A stretch of 64,000 nt of DNA from Phytophthora quininea. Its lineage: Eukaryota; Oomycota; Peronosporomycetes; Peronosporales; Peronosporaceae. The stretch is from NCBI GenBank assembly GCA_011947345.1, contig JAAVTG010000182.1, positions 1-64,000 on the forward strand, in the 5' to 3' direction. The stretch's first letter is position 1. Each line of letters begins with the position of its first letter. The notes below the pieces were generated by a model. That model was given only the letters and a program-made list of their open reading frames with translations. It was not told the DNA's origin and ran no database searches. Shown here piece after piece: positions 1-9,869 of the stretch. The translations under genes and the position numbers were made by a program.

Positions 1-171
1 ACCGACTACGAGGAGAACAAGAAGAACTACGAGACGGACTTGATGGCCTACCTGACCACTCGCATCGCGGATGGCCGTATGGTGACTGGGACGGAGCAAG
101 AGGCCGCGGACATGGTGGCAAAGTTCTTCCCGGACTGGAACCCGACGCCGTTCGAGGTCTTCATCCAGTGA
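1..171 (+). CDS. NmrA-like NAD(P)-binding oxidoreductase, 3' end of last exon (cut by window edge)
   Basis: This is the last 56 codons of an NmrA/isoflavone-reductase-like protein, ending in a TGA at 169-171. It is identical to the end of the complete gene at 22340-23460, which is what identifies it. Only the C-terminal helical part is visible, so the cofactor site cannot be judged. It is convergent with the OYE gene that starts 185 bp downstream, the same pairing seen twice more in the window. The array of NmrA/OYE units therefore continues to the left of this window. Confidence 0.85.
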   Translation, partial: TDYEENKKNYETDLMAYLTTRIADGRMVTGTEQEAADMVAKFFPDWNPTPFEVFIQ

Positions 172-286
172 GTCGGCAAATGGGCACTCCACTAAGACGG
201 TGTGATACCTCAGCAATACTACTAGTACAAAGAAGCTTTGTATTGCAACTACCTACGGTGTATCATGCACGTCCATTGCTGTCAAC

Positions 287-323
287 ACTTCAACTGCTCA
301 CGTTGAAGTTGGGTACCCAACTT
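287..323. terminator. Hairpin plus perfect palindrome in the convergent NmrA/OYE 3' spacer
   Basis: ACTTCAAC (287-294) and GTTGAAGT (302-309) form a stem with a 7-nt loop. It overlaps the perfect 18-bp palindrome AAGTTGGGTACCCAACTT (306-323). The site lies between the stop codons of two convergent genes and is kept in all three NmrA/OYE pairs. A role in bidirectional 3'-end formation is inferred from position only. Confidence 0.45.
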
Positions 324-355
324 GTGGCACAGCTGAAGCAACAACTTACAACAAC

Positions 356-1476
356 TTACTTGTCGGGTTGGTAGGCGGGGTAGTCGTTGTAGAACTTGCC
401 GCCGAGCGCCGAGTTGTAGTACACCTCGTGGCCAGCCATGGGGTGCACCGGCCAGTCGTGCTGGAAGTGCTCGGCCAGGTCCGGGTTGGTGATGTACAAG
501 CGGCCAAACCCGACCATATCGGCAGCCCCGCTGCGCACGACGCCCTCCGCGGTGTCCCGGTGTAGTTGTTGTTGGCGATCACAGTCCCCTTGAACGCTGT
601 CTTGGCGTCGAATGCCGTGAGCGAGCGACTCTTGTTGGAGAATTTCAAATGAGAGCAGTCGCCATCCAGAACGGCCAGGTAGCCAATGTTCTTCTTGCCC
701 AGCTCTGCCATCGTGTACATGAACATCTCGAAGTTGTCCTCGCTGCCCATATCGCCGTAAGCGCCATTTGGAGCCAGACGGATGCCGATGCGGTATGAAG
801 GCCACACCGTCTTCACCGCGTCCACGATCTCCAGCAGGAACCGCGCGCGGTTCTCGAACGAGCCGCCGTACCGGTCCGTGCGCTTGTTGGAGGTCGATTG
901 CAGGAACTGGTCGATCAGGTAACCATTGGCAGCGTGCAGTTCGACGCCGTCGAATCCTGCCTTCTTGGCCAACGCAGCGCCGTGGCGGTAGTCCTCCACG
1001 ACACCTGCAACCTCCTCCGTCTCAAGCGCCCGTGGCGTCTCAAAGGTGGCCAATTCGTAGTTGGCGTCGCGGGTGTGACCGGTCCCGCAGCGAATCGCTG
1101 ACGCCGACACCACGTCCTTCTTCGGGTTGAAGCTTGAGTGGCTCTGACGACCCATGTGCATCATCTGCATGAAGATCTTGCCACCCTTCTTGTGCACGCG
1201 GTCGGTCACGCGTTTCCAGCCTTCGACATGGGCGTCTGTGTAGCAGGCGGCGGCATGGTACCAGCCGTAGCCCTGCTCGGAGATGGCAGTGCCTTCCGAG
1301 ATGATGAGACCCGCACCAGCGCGTTGCTCGTAGTAGATCTCGTTGTTCTCGGAAGCCACACGATTGGCATTGGCGCGACCACGACTGAGCGGACCGAAGA
1401 CGATGCGGTTCTTGAGCTCGAGGTTGTCGCCGAGCTTGATGGGCGTGAAGAGCTTGTGGTCGGTGGTGGAGACCAT
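356..1476 (-). CDS. Old yellow enzyme (FMN ene-reductase), copy 1, one-base frame break
   Basis: NADH:flavin oxidoreductase/OYE family, related to 12-oxophytodienoate reductases: an FMN TIM barrel that reduces activated C=C bonds with NAD(P)H, probably cytosolic. Visible motifs are LFTPIKLGDNLELKNRIV at the N-terminus, YYEQRAGAGLIISEG, HMGRQSH, the substrate-binding pair in ELHAANGYLIDQF, and DRYGGSFENR. The full family length is about 373 aa. The start is placed at the Met of MVSTTDHK (1474-1476), because a core promoter lies just upstream, inside the longer open frame that extends to 1590. Compared with copy 2 one G is missing near 560 (CCCGG for CCCGGG), which shifts the last 65 or so codons. 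It is convergent with the NmrA gene at 1-171. The break may be a sequencing artefact. Confidence 0.9.
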
Positions 1477-1511
1477 CACGGCGAGATAAGACTTGTAGTT
1501 GTTAACCGGAG

Positions 1512-1533
1512 AGTTGAAATTGAAAAGTGAGAA
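1512..1533 (-). promoter_or_regulatory. Oomycete Inr+FPR core promoter of OYE copy 1
   Basis: On the minus strand the sequence reads CTTCTCACTTTTCAATTTCA, fitting the oomycete initiator (YCAYTYY) joined directly to the flanking promoter region (CAWTTTNY). It gives a 5' leader of about 50 nt to the ATG at 1476. It falls inside the upstream-extended open frame, which argues that the extension beginning MLTNYSP is not translated. Confidence 0.65.
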
Positions 1534-1592
1534 GTGTCGGAGCTGCTTCAGACTACAAGATAGGCGAAGAGGGGAATAATTTGTCAACACAA

Positions 1593-1618
1593 ATGTCGTG
1601 TAATCCGATTCACGACAT
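1593..1618. promoter_or_regulatory. 26-bp interrupted palindrome upstream of OYE copy 1
   Basis: ATGTCGTG (1593-1600) and CACGACAT (1611-1618) are perfect inverted arms, with AATC/GATT pairing inside. Relative to the copy at 50543-50569 one A is missing from the right arm. It lies about 65 bp upstream of the initiator. This could be a dimeric transcription-factor site; no factor can be named. Confidence 0.5.
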
Positions 1619-1842
1619 GTGGTCTGCCTTACTCATTCCACACGCAATCGATCCATGCCGAAGCCACCACGCTCCAAGCTCCATTCAACCCGGTAAATAG
1701 GTAATAGACGCACTAAACACGAGCGTCTTGCAAAATACTCTAAGTTGAAGTTGGGTACCAAAGATTCGGCACACACGGATGCTAGTCGCCAAAGGTCGAC
1801 ATCGGAATTGAAGCGGTTCTCCAAGTCCGAGACTGCCCGCAT

Positions 1843-2334
1843 TTGGGTAGACTACTACCAAATGTGTCTCAAGCAAATGGACCACCGAAGAAACAAGCAC
1901 AAGTAGGAGATAATGCACGTGGGAAAAGGGCTGCAAGAGGAAATTACGCTGGAGATGAGTGTGAAGATGAAGCTTACGTGATTACAGCCCTGTTGAAACA
2001 GTCCCCAAATGTGTTGGAGCTGGCGCGAAAGCGCTGGTATATTGATTCCGGAGTTACAAGTCATATCACTAACCAGAAAATGGATTTGCCACGTTCACGT
2101 CTATGCGTGGTGAAGTTCGGGTTGGTGGAAAACATTGGCTGAGTGTGGTAGGAATCGGAACGGCGAAAAAGGAAATTGAGACTACACTAGGAAGACGTAC
2201 GGTGATACTGCGTGATGTGTGGTATGTTCCGTAACATTAGTGTGTTTTCGGTGCGTCGGCAGACGCCACGAGCATTGGTTGCTGAAGGAAAGATGAAAAT
2301 CCACTTCGGCGACGAGGACTGCGCAACCGTTTAG
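1843..2334 (+). mobile_element. Ty1/Copia fragment: gag end and retropepsin
   Basis: The translation contains RWYIDSGVTSHITNQ, the Copia aspartic protease motif (D-S-G), preceded by a basic Gly/Arg stretch typical of the gag-protease junction. It is followed, after a frame change near 2088 (one T fewer than the second unit), by RTVILRDVWYVP and a short stretch ending in a stop at 2332-2334. Integrase and reverse transcriptase are absent. It is a 5'-truncated internal fragment joined to the OYE upstream flank. Confidence 0.75.
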
Positions 2335-3299
2335 TTCTCCATCTTTGTGGAATGCGCGGTATCGGTATTGCGGTATCAGTCGTGCGGCATCGGTGTTCAG
2401 CAAGCGCAGAAAACAACGTTATTCATCGCTAACGTCGCTTATTTTATATAGACGTTCGACACATACGACACTTAAATGAAGGGGCAAGTTGTTCTAACGC
2501 TTTGGTGCCATCTTGGCCCCGAGGGATGACGAAGACGACGACAACTAACGTCGATGTGTAGGTTTATGATAACACTCGTTTTAATATATGAGCTTCGTCG
2601 GATTTCCATGACATTACTCAAGTGGATGTCGCTAGCTCTTTGGTCAACTTTGAGTTCAGCCGGCAGCTTGGTTTTATCTAGGTGTCGTATTTTTTCTGGG
2701 ATGCGCCTTCTGTGCGCCGCCCTCAGCGCACTGTACTCGATCCACTTAGGATCCGTACGACCCCGCTCTCCTGATCCGTTTTCAATAAAATAAACGGGCT
2801 CACGTCTTCCTTCCCTTCGACAATTGTATATTTGACATTATCGCCGTTGCCGTTTTCGCGCTGCGTTTCATCCTGGACGGGGTCATGAGTGCAAAATACT
2901 TCCAAATACATGTGGCGCCATGTGGGGTTCAGGGACCCGTTCGAGGTGTTTTCTGTCTAAACGGAAATCATCGTTTTCGCGCAAAGTTCAGCTGAACCTG
3001 ACTGATGCGTGTCCGGCAACTGATTTCAAGTCGTCTTCGACTACGCATGGCACGGTGGAACCGCAACACAATCCTAGATCGGGTGTTACGAGCGCACGGC
3101 ATCACACGAAGCAGAAGCAGTAAGCCCGACTAGTTGGACGTCACCGCGATCGTAGTTTCAAGAAAGGAATGCAGTGGTAGCAGCGGTAATCTATATAAGA
3201 TGTAAACCTTCTGCTTCAATTTTCTTTGTTTCGAAGCCTTTTCCCGTTGTTGAAGTATTCGCCTGGATCATTATCTTTTCCGTGTTTGCGGTCATCATC
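2335..3299. other. Non-coding stretch, unit-1-specific block 2611-3046
   Basis: No convincing gene here. 2611-3046 is missing from the second unit, where the flanking CATG sequences are joined, so it is best read as a deletion there by microhomology. Short open frames at 2554-2793 and 2920-3123 have no recognisable domain. Confidence 0.6.
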
Positions 3300-3912
3300 A
3301 TGGACATCGATAGCGATCGCAACAGAAGATTCGCCTGTGAGAAGGCACGCAGGAAGCGAATCGAAATAAAGACAGACAAGCTAGGAGAGAACGAAAGCGC
3401 AAGCGTTCTGATGACGCATCGGACTGCCTCACTCCGGTTTCATGGCAAGTGCAGCGACGAGTACACACAGTGTGAAGAACGACTATCTAACCACTTCATG
3501 GAGGAAAACATTTGCTGTGTATGCGATTGCTTATTTTCCTAAAATCACGATATCGTCTGCTCGGCGTTCACCTGTGCTGGTGGCTGCCACTAAAAGCCGA
3601 TTGAAAGCACCTGCTAACATTACAGGTGACCTACATGAGTTTTACGACGTCGGAGACATCCATAAACTATCTGTGGATATTTTACTATCAAGACGATGGA
3701 TTCCGACAAACTCTTCCGGTGTTGCAAGGCTTCGCTGTTGCAAAACGATTGAAAAGCCCTCCTAAGTTCTCGATTGCCAACGGGCTTTTCATTGGAATAT
3801 TGCCGGAGAAATATCACGATTCGACGCCAACGGAAAATGCCATAATGAATTTATTACAACCGACGCGATTTATAACGGTAACGCGTGGTGGACAACATAG
3901 CATGCTACAGTG
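3300..3912 (+). mobile_element. Helitron-like relic, N-terminal (DUF6570-like) region
   Basis: Two overlapping frames read through a segment with NHFMEENICCVCDCLF (a cysteine pair) and then KFSIANGLFIGILPEKYH and RFITVTRGGQ. This order resembles the segment upstream of the Helitron Rep/helicase domain: cysteine motif, then 'ANG..G.LP..L..LT..E'. The frame is broken at 3540 and coding similarity stops at 3912, just before sequence I attribute to a Gypsy leader. Assignment is from memory of the family pattern and is moderate. Confidence 0.5.
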
Positions 3913-5255
3913 AGCTGCGTCTCCTTTCTTCTTGCAGTGTCCGTCACCGGTCACGTCAGCCGGTTGCGTATCGGTCGGCGCGCTGGTCAAGGGTCCACGC
4001 TGGTCCTGCCTCCGGCCAAAGGCGGTGCCCAGTGGTCTACGCAGCGGTAGTACTAACCTAAATAAACTACTCTAAACTACCACTGCGTGTCCGAGTGTTT
4101 CCTTGCACAGGTGGTGTACACGACGCCTTCGCTGGTGTGTGCTTGCCGGGCGGGTGGGCTCTACTACCACGGGGCTAGCTGTTCTACCTCTCTTTGCCAC
4201 AGCCACAAGCACGCGCGGGCTGCAACCTCCGCTTCACCAACCCCTGTGGGGCTCTATCTACCCACGCCGGTCCTCTGTCGTGTACCCCTCGCGTCGCCTA
4301 CTTCGCGTGGCGAGTTCCCAGTTATTGACACCTCTCTAGCGGCTGCGGTCGCACTCAGTCTCGTGTTGAGCTTTTACGGCAAAACTAAGACTACCTGAAT
4401 ACTAGTTACTACTCGCTGCCTGTGTCCCTTCGTGCTGCGTCCCTTCAGTGCGATCTTGGTCGTTGCTCCTGGCCTTGTTGCTCCTTGAGGGTTGCTGCTT
4501 GCTCCTTGGTCGTCATCTTGCTGGCTGGCAGACACCGGCTGGCGGGCACAAGTATTGCACCCTATTACTTACGTTCCCATGCATTATTTTTCGTGCTGAG
4601 CCAGTGATGCCAGCTCAACTTGTACCAAATGAAATAGTCTCGCAAGAATTAATTGTAGTCACCATGGTTGGAGCGGTTACTGATCCTCAAAAGCTGCGGA
4701 TGATGAAAAAAATGAAGTACACCCAACGCGGATACAAGAGCAGCTCGCGTGGTACATCTCCAATAATCCTCTATATGCTACGGTTTGCTTTCGACCTCAA
4801 GCATCCATGGTAACACTACCAACAACAGTTGTGGTAGACCGAACCCAAAATCCAAACTAAAGACATCCAGCAAGCAACGCAAAATGATTTAGATGAGGTG
4901 ATTTGGAGTCACAATGCATCTTCCCCAGCGTATCACAATATCCAACCAGATAACGGACATTGGGAACAAACAGCAGCAGCTCTGGTCAGTGGTTTTACTC
5001 GTCTCAGCGACTTATCAAGTCTTTGTGGACCTGCGGAAGTTTCAGACTTGAACACAAGATCACGAAGATCTCTAACGGACGTATGGCGACTACTGGTAAG
5101 AGTCACCATGCCCAAAAGACACGGCCATGTAGGAACTGTAGGAGCAGGAGCGTTCAAATACACACTTTCGATTTTGCATTTCAGCACGAAAGTCCACAAA
5201 GTATACTTTGGTTGAGAGCTTTCGCAATCGATCGTCAAGGACCAGCAGACCAAGT
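3913..5255 (+). mobile_element. Probable Gypsy LTR/leader region
   Basis: No domain is recognisable in the open frames of this stretch (4087-4398, 4448-4813, 4898-5215). It lies between the Helitron-like relic and the Gypsy gag frame and is CT-rich with short direct words, as expected for an LTR and leader. No matching right LTR was found near 8 kb and no tRNA primer site is evident, so the exact ends are unknown. Confidence 0.4.
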
Positions 5256-6164
5256 ATGGCGTCGCGCTTCAGGCTGGACAGCGATGGCGATGCGGAGATG
5301 ATAATGCCACAGCCGGTCTACGAGTACATTGGGCCTCCGAAACTGGCGGAGTGGGATCAAGCTTCGCTAGTGAAGTGGCGACGGGCCCGGGCTCAATATG
5401 AGGAGAACATTCGAGAGCGTTGTCAATGGTCGGGCGAAGACTACAATATCGTGGTGCGCAGTGTCCGCAGTGCGGTGGATCCAGAGATGATGAAGTTTCT
5501 GGCGACGTACGAGATCGGCAAGGAAGTGTCAGTGATCACGGACGAAGACATCATGGCCAAGGTCGAGGCGAGGTGTGAGACGACGAATCGAGACTATCTT
5601 GCCAACCCAGCAGCTCTATTCGCTCAGCAGTTAAAGATGGACCTGACGGTTAAAGATGTACCCGACAGAGTGTCCAAACATTTTCGGCAGTTCGAGAAAA
5701 TAATTGCCGACAACGGCTTCCAAGAGAATTTGGGCCGTGGCGAAGCGACAGATGACGACTATGTGGCGCGGATGAAGCAGCGGACCAAGATACCGGTCGA
5801 CAACCTATCACCACCGATGCTGCGCGACGAGATAAAATGGATGCTGGAGTCTGTCAAGTATCGGCATATTCGCATCAACGATCAGTTGCTGTATAAACTG
5901 ATTATCGAACGCACCGAGCTGCAACAACTATTTTTAATCGCTTTCGGCAAGCTGATACGGCTCACAGCACTCCCAAGACGAGTAATCGCAAAGGTGGTAA
6001 ACCCACGTCGACGCAAGCAAGCAAGCGTCGTGGTGCTGCTCAACAAAACGCAAAAGAAGGTGGGCAAGTTGCTGCTGACGCTGGTCCTGATCAACCACAG
6101 CAAAGCAATAGCCGCCAGCCTCCTCGCACAGGTTGCCTCCACCGCAAAGGAGAACATTGTCTGA
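5256..6164 (+). mobile_element. Ty3/Gypsy gag (capsid-like) frame
   Basis: An open frame of about 300 aa starts MASRFRLDSDGDAEM and shows WDQASLVKWRRARAQYEEN and a helix-rich capsid-like region, then becomes basic. The basic tail from about 5930 looks out of frame compared with the upstream part. In the next frame it passes a Cys/His cluster (CLHRKGEHCLSGCP, about 6136-6177) that may be a degenerate zinc knuckle. It is followed directly by a retropepsin in another frame, giving the gag-pol order. Confidence 0.65.
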
Positions 6165-6879
6165 GTGGCTGTCCGGTAGCAACAGATGCAGAAAAGGAAT
6201 CAGCGCGCGCGGCGAACAAGACCAAAAACCGGAAGGTTAAACGGGCTGCAGTTGGTAACTTGAGCGATGCTAGTGAGCATGATGAAGAGACAACGACGCC
6301 AACAAAGCCTGCCGACGACGATGATCGCACGGTTATTATTAACGGTGTGGTGGAGATTTCGCTGTGCCCCGATACAGGAGCCGACAAGTGTATACTTCCT
6401 GCTACAGCTGTCTCACAGGTACGAGCAATGGGCTGTGCACTGGGGACGACACGTCTAATTAATCCCGAACCAGTCAAGGGAGTAGGCGGCAAGATTACGC
6501 TGTGCCACGAGGCGGCGCAGATAGACATACAAATCCGCACGTCAGCAGGGCCGGTGAACCTTTACAAACTTGACTGTTTGATTGTCGACGGTGAAAAGCA
6601 GTTCCTGCTGAGCAAAAGGTGACGAAACGTTTGGGTATTGATCCCAAGCGAGCATTCGAGCAGTTGGCCAATACCAGTATCGAGCTGAATCACGACGATC
6701 TCCCCGAAGAACCAGACGTAGGTGAAGCCGTTGACTCAGAAATTGAACAGGAGTTGGGTCGCATGTGCGTAGAGGTTAAAGCAGTACTGAGTGATAACCA
6801 GCACAAGGCATTCAGAACTGACGTTGTTAAGTTAAGAAAAGGAGTTTCGCAGACTGTGGCGAACGCGAATCGGGCCTGA
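6165..6879 (+). mobile_element. Gypsy retropepsin and protease-RT linker; RT and RNase H deleted
   Basis: 6260-6622 contains LCPDTGADKCILP, the active-site D-T-G-A of a retropepsin, after an acidic Asp/Glu/Thr-rich stretch. 6619-6879 continues in another frame with an acidic linker (PEEPDVGEAVDSEIEQELG). The expected reverse transcriptase and RNase H (roughly 2 kb) are absent between 6879 and 6954, so the element was internally deleted before the unit was duplicated. The second unit has the same deletion. Confidence 0.75.
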
Positions 6880-6953
6880 CGAATCAGCTCTGGTTGAGCC
6901 CCTGGCGGTAGCTTTGAAGAAGGGAGAGGAACCTGTTCGCTGAAGAACTGATT

Positions 6954-7628
6954 TTGCGTGTCGTGATAATTGCACATTGTGGTATACGGGCGCGTCGTGG
7001 AATTGATGCAATGCTGCAACTTATTCAGGACGAGTTTGTGGTGGATAATTTGCGAGTTCGAGTGGAGAAGTTCGTGCCTGAATGCCTGCAATGTAAGCAT
7101 GTGAGAGGCGGACAATTAATTCAGAGACCATGGAATACCACGCACACAGCTACCCAGCGAAATGAACTGCTTCACGTGGATTTGTTGTCTATGGGTGAAA
7201 ACTATGGCGACGCAAAATATTTGCTCGTTTTGAAAGATGATCTATCGCACTATTGTGAACTTGTAGCATGTGAAGACGCGAATGGGCTAGTGGCTGCATC
7301 CGCTGTACTAGACTAGTACACAAGATTCGGATTACCAGCGATGTGGGTTTCTGACCAGGGATCTCACTTCCGAAACACACTAATGACAGATTTGAAGGAA
7401 CGCTTAGGAGCTCAGCAGCGATTTGTTCCAGTATATACCCCTTGGCTCAAGGGGACCGTAGAAAGAGTGAACAGGGACATACTGCAGGTGATTCATGTGT
7501 CGTTACTGGAGTTTGAGTTGGATACAAAGAGCTTGGAGTATTTACTGCCTGTCGTGCAGTCTAATCTCAACCAAACGCCAGTTCGTTCGCTAGCAGGAAA
7601 TCACCGGTGGAGATTTTCACAGGGTTAG
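6954..7628 (+). mobile_element. Gypsy integrase core with an in-frame stop
   Basis: The HHCC-like region has VPECLQCKHV but only one clear His (IAHCG). The catalytic triad is visible: D in LLHVDLLSM, D in WVSDQGSHF and E in KGTVERVNRD. A TAG at 7314-7316 interrupts the frame between the first and second Asp; the same stop is in the second unit at 30170-30172. The element is therefore dead and the stop predates the duplication. Confidence 0.8.
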
Positions 7629-8320
7629 CTCGCGAACCCGTTCTGAACGTAGTCCTTATTCCAAATGCGCGGGCAGCTACTGACAAACTCCTGGTGCGTC
7701 AATAAAGGTTGCTGCTGTCACACGTGATGACCTTCTGAATCATCTCAAATATCAAGAAGATCGATTAAAAGCGGTGTCAGCTGGTGAAACGTGCCCCTCT
7801 CAGTCCACAAAACATCGCCAAGCGACAGATATTTACTCCGGAATATGGACTGGGATGAGAGCGTTTTTGCAGTGAAGCCAGGCAAAATTTGTTTGCTATG
7901 TGGCTCGTTTAATTAAACCTCTCTCTTCTTTTCTGTATCACCTGATAGCTCGCAAGTACTTCGGATCGCTAATCTTGCAGATGAAGTTCCATCAGACGTA
8001 CTTCACGCTGTCGATGATACGATGAACATTTCGAAGACCTTTTCACGAGATCATCTGGGTATGATCGCGATTCAAAATCCTGTTGCATGCGCAAGTTAGT
8101 TATCGGCATCAGAACATTCGTCAAAAGAAAACGAAATAACCATATTTATAATGTCACGTAGATATTTTCGATCAAATCATTGCGATCACCTTTGAAGTCA
8201 TGTTAGACTGGGATCTAACCAAAACAATATCCAAAAGGGAAGGGATGAATATTTGGGACGACGGAAGCATTTTATGGATCAACAGAATCGCAAAGTTCTA
8301 CTGGCTTACTTCATTCACGT
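7629..8320 (+). mobile_element. Degenerate Gypsy 3' region
   Basis: Short pieces in several frames continue the integrase C-terminal side (LAREPVLNVVLIPNARA, then AVTRDDLLNHLKYQEDRLKA, then DEVPSDVLHAVDDTMNISK), separated by stops. No LTR or polypurine tract could be fixed. From about 8100 to 8320 nothing is recognisable. Confidence 0.4.
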
Positions 8321-9349
8321 ATGATGGTTTGGATTTGTAGAATGTCAACGACGCTGGAGGAATACACTCAACTTCGTAATAAGGATCACCTTCGCCAGCA
8401 TTTGGTCAGCTATGTTGACTCCATTCTTCATGCCAGCTATCCGGTTTCAGCGAACAATTGCCCCAGTTGCTACGACACTAATCTCGAAGCCGTGGCTGTT
8501 ACTCAACAAGCATGTAAAAAGCCCCCAACAAACAAACAAACAAACACAAAAATGGAGCGACACAACCAAATACCGCACGTTATTATTCTTGTAACATATT
8601 TTATGGAGCTGTCGGGCTAAATTAGAAGTGCATTACCCAAATATGTAAAAATATCCCTGAGCAAAGTCAAGAACTAAACGATGCAGTTGGATTCTATCGC
8701 TTAGCAATGTCACAGCCATTGCCCACGTCAAGTAACGGCTAATATTTTGCGGTTATTTCGACGCAAACGCTGTTGACTTACCAAACCCACCATTGGTTTC
8801 ATAGCAAGTCTTGCTTCAAATCGTCCAAGCGAACACCAAAAGTAAAAAAAAGCATTCTTTCCGAAATCACCATGTCCAATATTAAATTGGACGAATACAG
8901 GATCAGTCGAGATTCAAAGAGCCCTTGGTAGTGAGTACTTAAACCTGTACATTCCGATTGTGTGCGAAGATATTAAATGCAACTACTATCTCAAGATTCC
9001 CAGTGCATGCGAAGGTATGTACGTAGTGTTAATGAAGTCTGGAACGATAAACATTTTTGGAATGATCTATAGGTTCCCACGTCAGTTTTTATATGATGAA
9101 ATACACCACCATGAGCCAGAAAATATCAAAGACCCTTCTGCTCTCCATATTGGAGCGTTTGATAAATCAATACCAAACGCGGATCCTCAAATGGATGCGT
9201 TCCAGTCTGATCGTCGCCGGAGGCAATCATGTTTTTGTTTGCTATTTAACACTCACGAGATTGCAGCTCCCATGGCAGCTTTATACTTACTGAGTGGATC
9301 TGCATTTTATTCTTCCACTACGTATTCAAAGATTTTCTTGAATGGATAA
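8321..9349 (+). mobile_element. Helitron-like relic, second part
   Basis: 8321-8620 shows SANNCPSCYDTNLEAVAV (a CxxC pair). 8960-9349 shows CEGMYVVLMKSG, IYRFPRQFLYDEIHHHEPEN and ETIAAPMAALYLL-like sequence (THEIAAPMAALYLLSGSAFY). The 'R(F/Y)FPR.L.DE' and 'E..AP.AA.YLL' patterns resemble the Helitron Rep region. Together with 3300-3912 it would flank the Gypsy element, so the Gypsy copy may have inserted into a Helitron. Many stops; not functional. Confidence 0.4.
8527..8548. repeat. Short CAAA microsatellite
   Basis: About five tandem CAAA/ACAA units. The two tandem units differ here by slippage of a C run just upstream (five versus seven C before the repeat region), one of the small indels separating them. 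Confidence 0.6.
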
Positions 9350-9869
9350 ACATGTATATGCGCTTTTCGAACACAACCACACGGAAATTATGCTGGATGA
9401 ACTTCAAGCCTTCAAGTTGTTATCTTAACTACGTACTTCGATCCCAAGAGTTGAACTCAGTGTGAGTCATGGAGTTTATAATGGAGTGGACGAAGCATCG
9501 AAACAAAACTGGTATGTAAATAATGCTGGGACACCCACACCACGCTACGGACTCCATACATCGGTGCAACACCAACTGTCATAGGTTGTCGCCTTCCGGA
9601 TATTGATCTATAAAAATATTGAGGTAGTTCGTTCTTGGAGGCAAATGCCGAAGTGAATAGATTAAAGTTAACCCTTTCGTGATAAACAGGTGCATTTTAC
9701 CCGTTTTGCTGTTTTCGCACAAGGCGACGTAAAACACCTAATCAAAAGGATGCAATGTTTAAAGTGAGTCAACCAGGTCAACGTACGGCCAAAACCAAGT
9801 CTTGTACCCACCAGTTTGTGGACGGAAATGCTCCACGTGCAACCATACAATTCAGCCGTTACATGCATA
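9350..9869. other. No gene recognised
   Basis: AT-rich stretch with short frames only. It separates the Helitron-like relic from the DOT1-like relic. The minus-strand frame at 9668-9868 has no recognisable motif. Confidence 0.5.

Larger units (their letters stand above)
1478..1830. repeat. OYE upstream flank, inverted copy of 50349-50684
   Basis: The sequence upstream of OYE copy 1 is the reverse complement of that upstream of OYE copy 4, through the initiator, the palindrome and on to about 1820, where a Copia fragment begins. The same flank precedes copy 2 (24769-25120) but not copy 3. It marks the extent of homology between the array units and the inverted fourth OYE locus. Confidence 0.85.

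Noticed and set aside
1138..1530. Long open frames on the strand opposite the OYE genes (also 24429-24821, 46519-46869, 50632-51024)
   Set aside because: They mirror the high-GC third codon positions of the OYE gene and lack any domain; shadows.
4087..4398. Open frames in the Gypsy leader as a small secreted Cys-rich protein
   Set aside because: No stable frame, low-complexity CT-rich composition and no signal-peptide shape; two equally long frames overlap.
8527..8548. CAAA repeat as part of a CRISPR-like or satellite array
   Set aside because: Only about five 4-bp units with no spacers; an ordinary microsatellite.
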